From Mariaggregatimicrobium sp964498785 (GTDB taxonomy: Bacteria > Zhuqueibacterota > Zhuqueibacteria > Thermofontimicrobiales > Thiofontviventaceae): a DNA stretch of 29,960 nucleotides. This document shows positions 16,359-25,200 of the stretch, in pieces. Location: assembly GCA_964498785.1 (NCBI GenBank), contig CAZCJL010000084.1:1-29960 (forward strand), written 5' to 3'. The notes under the pieces were generated by a model. That model worked only from the letters and a program-made list of their open reading frames with translations, made no database searches and was not told the origin of the DNA. Numbering within the stretch: position 1 is the stretch's first letter; each line of letters begins with the position of its first letter. The position numbers and the translations under genes were made by a program.

Positions 16359-17603
16359 TTATCCTTTTATATTAAAATCCGGATCAATTCTGAAGGCATG
16401 TTTTAATTCAATAGTAAAACCGATCTTCTTAAATCCCTCGACCTCAAATGTCAAATAAAAAAAATCGTTTTCAGGATCAATTGAATGTTTAGTCGATAGA
16501 GTTTTAGTAATATAGCTTAAAAAATCAGGATCAGTAAATTTTTTTACGCATTCTACAACACCGATATGGTGAAACGACATAAAGAATAAAAGCGCTTTAT
16601 CATTCGGCCCGGGCAATTTAGCGACAACAGCGTAATCGCGGTCATAATCTTGATTTGGCGAGCTAATTGTTTCGTACGTTTGTAAGGTATCGCCCGCATC
16701 ATTTGTTAAATATAATTTGGCCGGGAAACGTTGGGTTTTGAAATTCAAACCTGTTATAAATTTCGATAAATTATACAAATAGCGGAATGAGCCAATATAA
16801 ATAATGTCATTATTCAGGATACGTTGCCATTCCAATTTTGAAGCTGATTCGAGAGTGGCATTTTTATGAACCGAAAAAAAAAGCGGTGAAATATATTGTA
16901 ATGAAGATGTGGAATACATTGGCAGCAGTTCCCAATTCGCATTAGAGATTATTCGGTTTTCCGTTTGATATTTTGTAATAAAATCCTGTAGTTTTTCCTG
17001 AGAGTTGATATGACCATCCCTGATTAATCGTTTTCTATCGATCCGTTTATCGTATTCGGAAAATAAAAATGGATCTCCGAACACAATGAGGGTTGAGTGG
17101 GCGCGTTGCAAAAAATGTCTCCAGATAGGATCGTTTTCGTGTACAATTTTATAGGATGTTACCAATAAATGGTTTTTATACCACAAAAATGAGGAAAAAA
17201 AAATTAGCAGAATTAAAATTGGCAAAAGTAACACGGATCGACTTTGTAAATTTTGACTTTTAAACCAGGATGCGCTTCTCCTGTATTTTATAAATTGAAC
17301 TTCATAATGCCCCTTGGGGATTACCAATCGGATGGAGTCTTTTTTACCTTTGGATTGATAATATGAATCCAGTTTTTTCCGAAGGTTGTGCATGTAATAA
17401 CGCACGATTGTATCCTGGGACGGATCAAAGTTTTTGTCTTTCCCAAGAACTTCCAACGCAATGGTTGTTTCCTTCGGAATATTCCCCTCGATTGACGAGT
17501 TGAACAGATATTTCAGCAAATCCTGAAATCGTTGTGAACCATTGAACTCGCTGCTTTGGAGAATTTTCTGTAATATACGTTGCTTCTGTAATTCAGCTTT
17601 CAT
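16359..17603 (-). CDS. Membrane-anchored winged-helix (CadC-like) regulator with extracytoplasmic sensor domain
   Basis: The chosen start (ATG at 17603; 414 residues) leaves out 19 upstream in-frame codons because the 28-bp palindrome overlaps the farther start. Residues about 5-103 match the winged-helix domain seen at the N-terminus of CadC-like regulators: SQRFQDLLKYLFNSS, ETTIALEVLGKDKNFDPSQD, TIVRYYMHNLRKKLDSYY and IRLVIPKGHYEV. One membrane helix lies at about 123-142. The remaining 270 residues are predicted periplasmic and are not recognised; they may sense a ligand. The protein would be a one-component regulator binding DNA from the membrane. It is transcribed divergently from the sulfatase and directly upstream of the SSS symporter, so it plausibly controls both. 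No Shine-Dalgarno sequence is seen before the chosen start. DNA binding by such wing domains is known for CadC; here it is inferred. Confidence 0.72.
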   Translation of the reverse strand: MKAELQKQRILQKILQSSEFNGSQRFQDLLKYLFNSSIEGNIPKETTIALEVLGKDKNFDPSQDTIVRYYMHNLRKKLDSYYQSKGKKDSIRLVIPKGHYEVQFIKYRRSASWFKSQNLQSRSVLLLPILILLIFFSSFLWYKNHLLVTSYKIVHENDPIWRHFLQRAHSTLIVFGDPFLFSEYDKRIDRKRLIRDGHINSQEKLQDFITKYQTENRIISNANWELLPMYSTSSLQYISPLFFSVHKNATLESASKLEWQRILNNDIIYIGSFRYLYNLSKFITGLNFKTQRFPAKLYLTNDAGDTLQTYETISSPNQDYDRDYAVVAKLPGPNDKALLFFMSFHHIGVVECVKKFTDPDFLSYITKTLSTKHSIDPENDFFYLTFEVEGFKKIGFTIELKHAFRIDPDFNIKG

Positions 17604-17659
17604 GTCAATTAAGATAATATTTTTTTTGTAAAAAATCAAGCCCAAAAAAATTACAGGCA

Positions 17660-17687
17660 TTCCTAACCGTTAGCTAACTGTTAGGAA
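17660..17687. promoter_or_regulatory. Near-perfect 28-bp palindrome, candidate operator in the divergent promoter
   Basis: The site consists of two head-to-tail copies of CTAACNGTTAG (17663-17673 and 17674-17684), each a perfect palindrome around its central base, flanked by TTC and GAA. The whole 28 bp is symmetrical at 13 of 14 pairs. It lies 57 bp before the chosen regulator start and 90 bp before the sulfatase start, the expected place for a site controlling both. An AT-rich TTATATTTATC downstream may belong to the sulfatase promoter. Confidence 0.6.
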
Positions 17688-17777
17688 ACCGTTTTTAACT
17701 GGCTTTGTGAATTAAAATGCCTTATATTTATCTATCAAAACAAAATTACATCTTAAATCAAGGAATTAAATCCTGTG

Positions 17778-19283
17778 ATGAAAAAAACCACACGTCGGGA
17801 ATTTTGTAAGACTTTTGCAACCTCACTCCTTGGAGCTTCGCTGTTCAGATGCGGCAGTGGACGCCCCAAACCGAACCTGCTCTTTATATGGACAGACCAG
17901 CAGCGCGCTGACACGATGGCAATTTATGGTAATACGATAATCCGAACGCCAAATTTGAATAAACTTGCCAGCGAAAGCATTGTATTTGAAAAAGCGTATG
18001 TCAGCCAGCCGGTGTGCACTCCCTCACGGTCAACGGTAATGACAGGGCTCTGGCCGCATACAAATGGGTGCACGGCGAACAATATCCCGTTGTCAGAAGA
18101 CATTCCCTGCTTCCCGGAACTGTTGAATGATCCTGACTATCGAACCGGATATTTTGGGAAGTGGCATTTAGGTGATGAAATTTTCAGGCAACACGGATTT
18201 GATGAATGGGAAGGAATCGAAGATCAGTACATCAAATACTACAGTGATTTTCGGGATAAAGACGATAGAAGCGGATATCATCATTTCCTGCTTGATCAAG
18301 GGCATCAACCTGATACGAACGAGAATATCTTTAGCCGGAATTTTGCATCAAACCTCGCATTTAAACACTCCAAACCGAAATTTCTGGAAGCCAAAGCATG
18401 TCATTTTTTAGAGCGCCATCGCAACGATCCGTTTATTCTCCATGTCAACTTTTTAGAGCCGCACAGTCCTTACAATGGTCCGTTTAACAATTTACATGAT
18501 CCTGAAAAAATCATTTTACATCCGAATGTTGATAATTCTTTTCATGAAGATGATCCGTTGCGTTATCGATTGTTGCAGGCAAAATTCAGAAGAACAGACA
18601 ACGCGTGGCAAAACTTGATTGCGAGGTATTATGGCCTGGTTTCCGAGGTTGATCAAAGTGTCGGTAAAATTCTCACGACTTTAGAACATCTGGGTTTGGC
18701 TGAAAATACAATCGTTGTATTTACAAGCGATCATGGCGACATGATGGGAGCGCACAATTTGCTGGCAAAATCTGTCATGTATGAAGATGCGGTGCGGGTT
18801 CCGTTACTCATGCGGGTTCCCTGGCTTAGTCGCAAACACGCGCTGATAAAGGAACGCGTCAGTCATATTGATCTTGTACCGACTTTGCTGGATTTAATGA
18901 ATCATAAAAATTCAGGCATGTTGCCCGGAAATAGTCTTGTGGAACGTATCAGAAATTCAGCATTGAGAAATTCACATGTTTTCATAGAATGGAATCCGAA
19001 CCATTTGCAGAAATTCAGCAAACAAGCTCCGGATAGCATTAAATCGGTCTCAAAAGAAGATCGGGAACGTGTGGCGAATGCACGTATTCGAACCGTTATT
19101 TCACCGGATGGTTGGAAACTATCACTCAGTGATCATGATAAACATCAATTGTTTGATTTGAATAAAGATCCATGGGAGACTCAAAATTTATATTATACAG
19201 ATCAATATGCCGGGGTGATTCACCGACTTACGAAAAGCATTGTCAACTGGCAGCAGGATGTGAATGATGAAAGCATCATTTAA
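17778..19283 (+). CDS. Secreted sulfatase (formylglycine type, family S1-like)
   Basis: The ATG at 17778 is preferred over a GTG directly before it, giving 501 residues. The N-terminus has a twin-arginine motif, TTRREFCKTF, and a hydrophobic stretch to about residue 24, so export by Tat is likely; LFRC at 22-25 could be a weak lipobox. The catalytic signature CTPSR (80-84) supplies the cysteine converted to formylglycine. FIWTDQQRAD (about 36-45) provides the metal-binding aspartate, GKWHLG is at 127-132, and FTSDHGDMMG holds the second metal-site pair. The enzyme hydrolyses sulfate esters, probably on a glycan. The domain is full length, including the small C-terminal subdomain ending near HQLFDLNKDPWE. 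No maturation enzyme is in the window. It is divergent from the regulator and symporter and upstream of the TonB receptor. The substrate is not predictable. Confidence 0.93.
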   Translation: MKKTTRREFCKTFATSLLGASLFRCGSGRPKPNLLFIWTDQQRADTMAIYGNTIIRTPNLNKLASESIVFEKAYVSQPVCTPSRSTVMTGLWPHTNGCTANNIPLSEDIPCFPELLNDPDYRTGYFGKWHLGDEIFRQHGFDEWEGIEDQYIKYYSDFRDKDDRSGYHHFLLDQGHQPDTNENIFSRNFASNLAFKHSKPKFLEAKACHFLERHRNDPFILHVNFLEPHSPYNGPFNNLHDPEKIILHPNVDNSFHEDDPLRYRLLQAKFRRTDNAWQNLIARYYGLVSEVDQSVGKILTTLEHLGLAENTIVVFTSDHGDMMGAHNLLAKSVMYEDAVRVPLLMRVPWLSRKHALIKERVSHIDLVPTLLDLMNHKNSGMLPGNSLVERIRNSALRNSHVFIEWNPNHLQKFSKQAPDSIKSVSKEDRERVANARIRTVISPDGWKLSLSDHDKHQLFDLNKDPWETQNLYYTDQYAGVIHRLTKSIVNWQQDVNDESII

Positions 19284-19327
19284 ACTGAATAAGACTTATT
19301 GATTTTTTATTATATTTGAAGAAATCC

Positions 19328-19400
19328 GGGGTGCATCGCCTTTAGAACGTGTCCAGGAACTTTGATATCGTCGGGAAAACCCTTGAGAAGGTTTCGCGAC
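19328..19400 (+). repeat. GGAGTGCA-type dispersed repeat, copy 2
   Basis: This begins GGGGTGCATCGCCTTTA (19328-19344). The element continues with GATATCGTCGGGAAAACCC and AAGGTTTCGCGAC, parallel in order and spacing to the copy at 25201-25273 (GTATCGTTGGAAAACCC, then GAAGGTTT). A weak fold AAACC/GGTTT with outer GTCG/CGAC (19370-19400) is visible. Confidence 0.5.
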
Positions 19401-19545
19401 AACACAATATATAGATAAATTCATGAATATGTATCAATATACAGCTTGTCCCGTTTTGAAAGGCCTTCGCAAAGGTAGTTTTTGGACAGGCTCTTTATGC
19501 GATGCAGCAGTCCAAAATAGAAAGATAATAATCGAGGATTCAGTA

Positions 19546-22419
19546 ATGAAAAAATTCATCTGCCTTTTCATAATTTTTATTATTTTTATCGGAACGAGCG
19601 GATACACCGGAACAACCGGGAAAATTGCCGGGACTATTCATGATAAGGCGACCGGTGAACCGCTGATATTAGCGAATATAGTCGTGAACGCTCAGTGGGT
19701 GGATGGTGAAGAAGTGATTTTAACGACACCGTTTGGCGCTGCTTCCAATGAGAAAGGGGAATATTTTATCCTGAAAGTACCGCCCGGTGTTTATTCGGTT
19801 TCTGGCACTTATATCGGTTATAAAAAGGTGATTAAAACTCAGGTCAAAGTTTCAATCGACAAAACCACGACTGTAAATTTTGCACTGGAACCCAAATTGA
19901 TCGATGGGGAAGAAGTGGTGGTGACTGCATACCGCGGGCTCAAAATAGAGGTTGACCAGACGTCATCAAAACAGTCGTACACGATTTCGGATATTACGGA
20001 TATTGCCGGTGTGAATAATATCGAAGACATCATTGAATTGCAGGCGGATGTGGTTGATAATCACTTTCGGGGGGGGCGAGTTGGAGAGTCATCTTATCTC
20101 ATTAATGGCGCGAGTATTGTAAATCCTATCAGTAACAAAAGTTCCTTCAAACCGTTGACGCCAGCTCTGCAGGAAGTAGAGGTCTTTACAAGTGGATTTA
20201 GCGCAGAGTATGGAAATGCCCAATCCGGCGTGATAAACATGGTAACAAAGGAAGGCGGGGACAGATGGACAACAACTTTGGACATTTCATCGACATTTCC
20301 CGGCTACAAGACCTGGGGTGGAAGCCTTTATGAGCATGAGAATATGCCTTTTTATGATTTGCTGAAAAATCCGGAAGAATGGTTGAATAATTATAATCCA
20401 AGCGAACCAGGGACAAATCTCAAAGATTTCGAACAATATATCCCTGTAAATGCGACTCGTGCCGACAGTATCCGGGCAGCTACAATGGCGCGGGACAACT
20501 GGTTACAGATGGTACGAGATATTGGGCTGGAATATGAAAACAGCATTGATCGGCGACTGGATTTCACCGTTGGCGGACCGGTTTCTGATAAACTGAAGCT
20601 TTTTACAGCAGTGCGCTACGAAATCACCAATCCGATTGCACCGGTACCACATCCGAACACCACAAAACAGATGATGAGTAATTTGAGCTATCAATTCGAT
20701 AGCAATAATAAGTTGAAATTAGGATACAGCTATTCGGATATTTTTGTAAATGATATGAATGCCGGAGCTTTACTTGATTGGAGTTTTGACCGTGAAATGC
20801 GGGTTCCGAAAGAGACAGAAAAAGTCAATCAATACCTGGTAAGCTGGAATCATGTATTTAATCCTGCCACTTTTATGCAATTCGATATCGACTACCTGTT
20901 AACCGAAACAAAATTACGACCTGAATTTTTATTGCCAGACCGGTATCGAAAAGAAGATTCGCTTGCGGCGTATAATCGTGATTACGCAGACTGGTACATT
21001 AACACACCCTCCGGTCACCGGGTCGGGGAAGTTTATACTGACAGACGGGAACATGAGAAATCCAAAACCCTGAATATCAAGGGGACGATTACCAGCCAGG
21101 TGACGACCAATAACCTGCTCAAATCGGGAGTGCAGTTTTCTTATTATGATCTGTGGATTCAAAATGGCCGTGGTTTTAATACTATTCCTGAGTCACAATT
21201 AGAGACGTATTCGGTTTACCCGTATGAAGGCGCGTTATACATTCAGGATAAAATGGAATTCCAGGGTATGATCGCCAATATCGGCGTGCGTTATGATTTT
21301 TATAATTTCAATTATACGTATTTTTCTAATATATATTCACCACTGCGAAATCAAAACTTTGATCCTGATGACCCAAATTCCGGGCCGGAATATTCACGGG
21401 ATTTAGCTGCTAAGGAGACGACAAAATTATTCACAAAGCTACAGCCGCGCGTGGGACTCAGTTTTCCTGTAACGGAAACCTCTGTTATCTATCTTAATTA
21501 CGGTAAATTTGTCCAGCGTCCGCCGTTTAATCGAATTCTCAAGACACAAATTACTGGTGTGGGACAGGTGATCGAGCTGGGAAATCCCCGACTTAAGCCG
21601 GAAGAAACCACTGCTTATGATGTGGGTTTGGTACAAGGTCTGCCTTTGGATTTCAAGTTAGAGGTAAGCGTTTATTATAAAGACGTTCAGAACCTGATCC
21701 AACAAGCGATTTATTACGACCGGGGTTTCATACCGTACTATACCTTCACTAATTTGGATTATGCAAATATTAAAGGGTTTCACATTAATCTGGAAAAGAA
21801 TGCCGGTACATGGAGCTCGATCATTCGCTACAATTATCAGGATGCAACCGGTAAGGCGTCTACGCCATTTGATAATCCCATCGGATATTACGAAGTTGCT
21901 CTGGAAGGTCAGGGAACAGTTGATTTGCCGGATCCAAAGGACATTAATCTCGATTATAACCGTAAGCATCGACTCGTATGCAATCTGCGGTTGAAAAGTC
22001 CGAAAAGATTTGGTCCGGCATTGGGTTCAATCTATCCGCTGGGTACTCTTTCGCTCAGTGCAACTTATAAAATTATGAGTGGTCGACCATATACGTGGGA
22101 TCCAGGCGGGGAAAGATTGCGCTACAATGACACTACTCCAACGGAAACCGAGCTGAATATCCGTTTCCAGAAACGTTTTTTCATTGGTGATTATAAAACG
22201 ACTTTTTACGTGGAAGGATTCAATGTGCTTAATGAAAAGCATTATAGTTATTACATTTACAGCAATCCACAGGAAATTGACCAGGTCAAGGAGGAAGGAG
22301 CTGCTTCAACAGAATTTTTGAGTGTTGATGATATTTCTCCATATTTAACCAGCAGAACTGTCCGGGTGATCAGCAATTCCCCGCGCATTTTTCGGTTTGG
22401 TGTGCTATTCTCGTTTTAG
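19546..22419 (+). CDS. TonB-dependent receptor with N-terminal carboxypeptidase-regulatory-like domain
   Basis: The start at 19546 (957 residues) is chosen because GAGG lies 9 bases upstream and a signal peptide (MKKFICLFIIFIIFIGTSG) follows directly; the longer frame adds 41 residues without a signal. Residues about 24-120 form a CarboxypepD_reg-like domain (GKIAGTIHDKATGEPLILAN, then GVYSVSGTYIGYKK). The plug follows at about 125-245, with EEVVVTAYRG, RGGRVGESSYLINGASIVNP and FSAEYGNAQSGVINMVTKEG. The rest is a 22-stranded barrel ending in SPRIFRFGVLFSF with the terminal Phe used for outer-membrane insertion. No TonB box is clearly visible. It would import a large ligand using TonB energy. 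The secreted-protein gene starts 36 bp after its stop, so both are in one operon; no SusD-like partner is encoded. Confidence 0.93.
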   Translation: MKKFICLFIIFIIFIGTSGYTGTTGKIAGTIHDKATGEPLILANIVVNAQWVDGEEVILTTPFGAASNEKGEYFILKVPPGVYSVSGTYIGYKKVIKTQVKVSIDKTTTVNFALEPKLIDGEEVVVTAYRGLKIEVDQTSSKQSYTISDITDIAGVNNIEDIIELQADVVDNHFRGGRVGESSYLINGASIVNPISNKSSFKPLTPALQEVEVFTSGFSAEYGNAQSGVINMVTKEGGDRWTTTLDISSTFPGYKTWGGSLYEHENMPFYDLLKNPEEWLNNYNPSEPGTNLKDFEQYIPVNATRADSIRAATMARDNWLQMVRDIGLEYENSIDRRLDFTVGGPVSDKLKLFTAVRYEITNPIAPVPHPNTTKQMMSNLSYQFDSNNKLKLGYSYSDIFVNDMNAGALLDWSFDREMRVPKETEKVNQYLVSWNHVFNPATFMQFDIDYLLTETKLRPEFLLPDRYRKEDSLAAYNRDYADWYINTPSGHRVGEVYTDRREHEKSKTLNIKGTITSQVTTNNLLKSGVQFSYYDLWIQNGRGFNTIPESQLETYSVYPYEGALYIQDKMEFQGMIANIGVRYDFYNFNYTYFSNIYSPLRNQNFDPDDPNSGPEYSRDLAAKETTKLFTKLQPRVGLSFPVTETSVIYLNYGKFVQRPPFNRILKTQITGVGQVIELGNPRLKPEETTAYDVGLVQGLPLDFKLEVSVYYKDVQNLIQQAIYYDRGFIPYYTFTNLDYANIKGFHINLEKNAGTWSSIIRYNYQDATGKASTPFDNPIGYYEVALEGQGTVDLPDPKDINLDYNRKHRLVCNLRLKSPKRFGPALGSIYPLGTLSLSATYKIMSGRPYTWDPGGERLRYNDTTPTETELNIRFQKRFFIGDYKTTFYVEGFNVLNEKHYSYYIYSNPQEIDQVKEEGAASTEFLSVDDISPYLTSRTVRVISNSPRIFRFGVLFSF

Positions 22420-22454
22420 TAATGCGTTTATCAATAATTGTACAGGATAAAGCT

Positions 22455-24722
22455 ATGAAAAAAAATTCTATCATATTTACCATAATTATTTTGATGAGCA
22501 CCGGTCACCTGTTATTCGCCCAGTCACGTTCTTTTAAAGTACACAAGCGAGGAATGCTTCAGGAAACCATTTACAATACAGGCGAAGTCGGCAGGCCGGC
22601 GCAAATTACGGGATTTGATAAAATATTGACGCCGGCAATGGAGTGGCCGTCGCGATCCGCCACAATTTTAGACGGGATTGAGTACAGTGGTCAACACAAT
22701 ATTTTCGGCGCTGGCGTTTGGTTAGCTTCAAATATCAAGGGCAAACCAGGACTGAACAATCGACTGTATGCGTTCTGCGGAGGCACGGGCAAAGGTGATT
22801 TGCCGGAGCTACCGGATGGACTCTGGAGCTTTCCGCTTTCAATAGAAAGAATTGAAAATTATCCCCTGCTTTCAGATGGTTCGTTGAATCCCGGTTATAA
22901 CCCGGATGAGGCTGAAGAGATCATTATATCTTCCTGGGGAACGAATACTGGGATTAAAGTGACGAGAACTTCCCGTGCATGGAGTTATCCGGATTATGAT
23001 GACTTTATCATTTATGAATATAATTTTGAACACACCGGGGATACAGACGGAAATCCCGCCACGATTGAAATTGACGCGCCATTGACAGACGTCATTATCG
23101 CGATTGGTTATAATTTCGGACCTTCATTTTTCGGCTATCAGAGATATTATCCGGAGGTCGGAGGATGGAAGAATAAGCCCGGGTTAGTGGATAAAAGCGG
23201 GCATAGTGACCTGAAAGGCTGGTTTGATTCGGATTATTGGTTACTCTACTCGCAGGATGGTGAGACCAAAGGTGACACAACCAAAGCCGGTAAACCGGAA
23301 ATCAAGCTGAATCTGTTTGAACAATTTGCAGAAACAGGCAAGAATGGGGGTGGATTGTTGAGCCCCCAGGCTGCCGGATTTTCGATTCTTTATTATGATA
23401 CCGAACATTTGGCGGTGGTCGATTATGAAAACCAGGAATTGAACGAATCGGAGATCGTTGAATACGGGACAATCAAGCCGGATAGCCTGGGTGTCTACCA
23501 TGAATTAGATGAACACAAGCGTGTAAAACAGCCGTTTGGTATGTTCCAGGGGAAGCAGCTTTTCTCGACTAAAGCTATTGAAAGCAATCATCTGGACGTG
23601 AATACCCGGAATAAAATTTACGAAACCGGCAGCGACATCGAACCTCCGGAATTACGCTGGGACGGAAGAGGTGCATTTAACTGGAAGGGGAGTCAGCGGG
23701 CGTCATTGCGTTATGCATTCTTTGGGCCGTATACCTTAAAAAAAGGGGATGTGATTGAATTTACGATTGCAGAGGTTGTCGGATATGGCGGGGAAGCAGG
23801 AAAGCGCGTGCAGGGAGGACAGGAAAATAAACAGTGGGCCGTTGCCAATTCCTGGAATCGTAAAGTAACGGTGGAAAATCAGGTGGTTACAGAGGATTAC
23901 GTTCAGGACTATGGTTATCCGGATTACATAAATTCAGATGTTATATCTGTTCAGGATGTGGCGCACAAGGCGTATGAAGCCTACATGGGGGAGGATATCC
24001 CGTATGACCCGGAACTTCACCGACCAGTTGATGGCTCGACGTGGCCTGAGAAAAATCCAAAAGATGGCGTATATTCTATATCAGCGCCAATTCCGGCGCC
24101 AGTTATCACTGTGAACAATACGGAATTGGGCCCGGTGGAAGTAGCATGGGGCCGGGCTGTGGAAAATTTTGCACATCCCCGGCTTATCGGTTTGTTGGAT
24201 AAATTCTACGTTTATCGCAGTGAATCTGCTATCGGACCGTGGCAGCTACTGGATTCACTATCTGTCGGAGAGGTTGCTGAGACTGGAGATTATGTTTATC
24301 ATGATACGGACCCTGGTTTCAAAGTCGGCGAAACCAAATATTATGCTGTGACTTCGGTAGATGATCAGGGTGGTGAAAGCGGCAAAACAAATTTAACTAA
24401 ACATGCGAAAAGCATACACAGCGTCAGCGAAATGGATAAAGTTTACGTTGTACCCAACCCTTTTCGTGTGACATCCGGTTTTGAAGGAGAGGGTGCAGAA
24501 AATTCCATCGGTTTTTATGGCTTACCCGAAAAATGCACGATTAAAATCTATTCATTTGCCGGGCAGCTTATTCAAACCATTGAACATAATAAGCCGGAGT
24601 ATTCGGTGACCTGGGTGCAAATTTCCCGGAATTACCAGGAGCTTGCTTCCGGAGTCTATTATTACGTGGTAAAAACACCGGAGGGTAAAATAAGCCGTGG
24701 TAAGTTTGTTGTGATAAAATAG
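22455..24722 (+). CDS. Large secreted protein with FnIII-like domain and variant Por-type tail
   Basis: The ATG at 22455 (755 residues) follows AGGATAAAGCT and opens a signal peptide (to about residue 23, LLFAQ). The main body is not recognised. It is rich in aromatic and acidic residues, with repeated WSYPDYDDFIIYEYNF-like strands, and resembles large surface proteins common in KSB1-type genomes. An FnIII-like domain lies at about 560-645 (PVEVAWGRAVENFAHPRLIG, KFYVYRSESAIGPWQLLDSL and KYYAVTSVDDQGGESG). The tail (about 665-755) has KVYVVPNPFRVTSGF instead of NYPNPFNPTT, then IKIYSFAGQLIQT and SGVYYYVVKTPEGKISRGKFVVIK, typical of FlgD-like/Por tails. It is probably exported by T9SS. It shares an operon with the TonB receptor and may be its surface partner. 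Its stop codon abuts the GxxExxY-type element. Confidence 0.75.
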   Translation: MKKNSIIFTIIILMSTGHLLFAQSRSFKVHKRGMLQETIYNTGEVGRPAQITGFDKILTPAMEWPSRSATILDGIEYSGQHNIFGAGVWLASNIKGKPGLNNRLYAFCGGTGKGDLPELPDGLWSFPLSIERIENYPLLSDGSLNPGYNPDEAEEIIISSWGTNTGIKVTRTSRAWSYPDYDDFIIYEYNFEHTGDTDGNPATIEIDAPLTDVIIAIGYNFGPSFFGYQRYYPEVGGWKNKPGLVDKSGHSDLKGWFDSDYWLLYSQDGETKGDTTKAGKPEIKLNLFEQFAETGKNGGGLLSPQAAGFSILYYDTEHLAVVDYENQELNESEIVEYGTIKPDSLGVYHELDEHKRVKQPFGMFQGKQLFSTKAIESNHLDVNTRNKIYETGSDIEPPELRWDGRGAFNWKGSQRASLRYAFFGPYTLKKGDVIEFTIAEVVGYGGEAGKRVQGGQENKQWAVANSWNRKVTVENQVVTEDYVQDYGYPDYINSDVISVQDVAHKAYEAYMGEDIPYDPELHRPVDGSTWPEKNPKDGVYSISAPIPAPVITVNNTELGPVEVAWGRAVENFAHPRLIGLLDKFYVYRSESAIGPWQLLDSLSVGEVAETGDYVYHDTDPGFKVGETKYYAVTSVDDQGGESGKTNLTKHAKSIHSVSEMDKVYVVPNPFRVTSGFEGEGAENSIGFYGLPEKCTIKIYSFAGQLIQTIEHNKPEYSVTWVQISRNYQELASGVYYYVVKTPEGKISRGKFVVIK

Positions 24723-24780
24723 TATCAAATAACCAGACGATAGGTTAACCAATGAGAAGTTAATTATTTGACAGGATAAT

Positions 24781-24810
24781 CATGCCACAGGCAGATGCGC
24801 CTGGGCGCAC
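24781..24810 (+). repeat. 30-bp double-hairpin cassette, copy A
   Basis: Two adjacent perfect hairpins, TGCC-ACA-GGCA and TGCGC-CTGG-GCGCA, sit between GACAGGATAA and CAGGAT in the left arm of the copy 1 element. The reverse complement of 29515-29560 carries the same cassette: 40 of 46 bases agree, stems are unchanged and five of the six differences fall in loops. Confidence 0.6.
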
Positions 24811-24887
24811 AGGATAAACTGGATAAAAAAAATAATAATCTTGTGAATCACAAAAAAAGGGAATCATAACCTGATAAAGGTTTAAAC

Positions 24888-25091
24888 ATTGAATACAAAG
24901 AATTAACATAAAAAATTACTGGTTGTGCCTGTAGAGCATATAACAAAATGGGCTTTGGCTTTTTGGAATCGGTTTACGAAAGATGTCTGGCAATAGAATA
25001 AAAAACTGTTTTGTGAGCTATATTTCAATTACCTGTTCGTATATATTATGATTACCAGTTCGTTGGAGAATATGATCAACAAGATAATTAA
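24888..25091 (+). pseudogene. GxxExxY-family protein pseudogene (predicted PD-(D/E)XK-like nuclease fold)
   Basis: In one continuous plus-strand frame the sequence reads (I)EYKELT, stop, KITGCACRAYNKMGFG, FLESVYERCLAIE, stop, KTVL, stop, AIFQLPVRIYYDYQFVGEYDQQ, stop. This is the GxxExxY family, named for its GxLExxYE motif (here GFLESVYE), including the VYYD..xVGEY strand. The initiator ATG is ATT, three internal stops interrupt it, and the part after VGEYD is missing, so no functional protein is made. An intact member would be about 125 residues. These proteins are assigned to the PD-(D/E)XK nuclease superfamily by family databases; their function is unclear. The pseudogene sits inside an element with inverted ends. 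Confidence 0.75.
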
Positions 25092-25200
25092 ATCATGTAA
25101 ATCCTGTCATCCTGTCTAAATTAAATTAGTTACGAATTCATAAGGTCATTTGATACAAACTATAAATAATTAAATTTTTCATAATCCAGGTGAGCGTTCC

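Larger units (their letters stand above)
24722..25156 (+). mobile_element. GxxExxY-gene element, copy 1 (decayed)
   Basis: The 435-bp segment starts with GTATCAAATAACC at the stop codon of the preceding gene and ends with the inverse of GTATCAAATGACC (25144-25156), 12 of 13 matched. Inside these ends lie CAGGAT-rich arms in opposite orientation: GACAGGATAA...CAGGATAAAC at the left, and the reverse of GACAGGATGACAGGATTTAC at the right. The core holds the broken GxxExxY gene. A second, shorter relative lies at 29339-29595. Confidence 0.55.

Noticed and set aside
17604..17660. Nineteen-codon upstream extension of the regulator
   Set aside because: It would place the start codon at the edge of the 28-bp palindrome with AGGA touching the ATG, and conserved sequence starts only at MKAEL.
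19423..19545. Upstream extension of the TonB receptor
   Set aside because: It hides the signal peptide behind 41 unrelated residues; the ATG at 19546 has a proper ribosome binding site and signal peptide.
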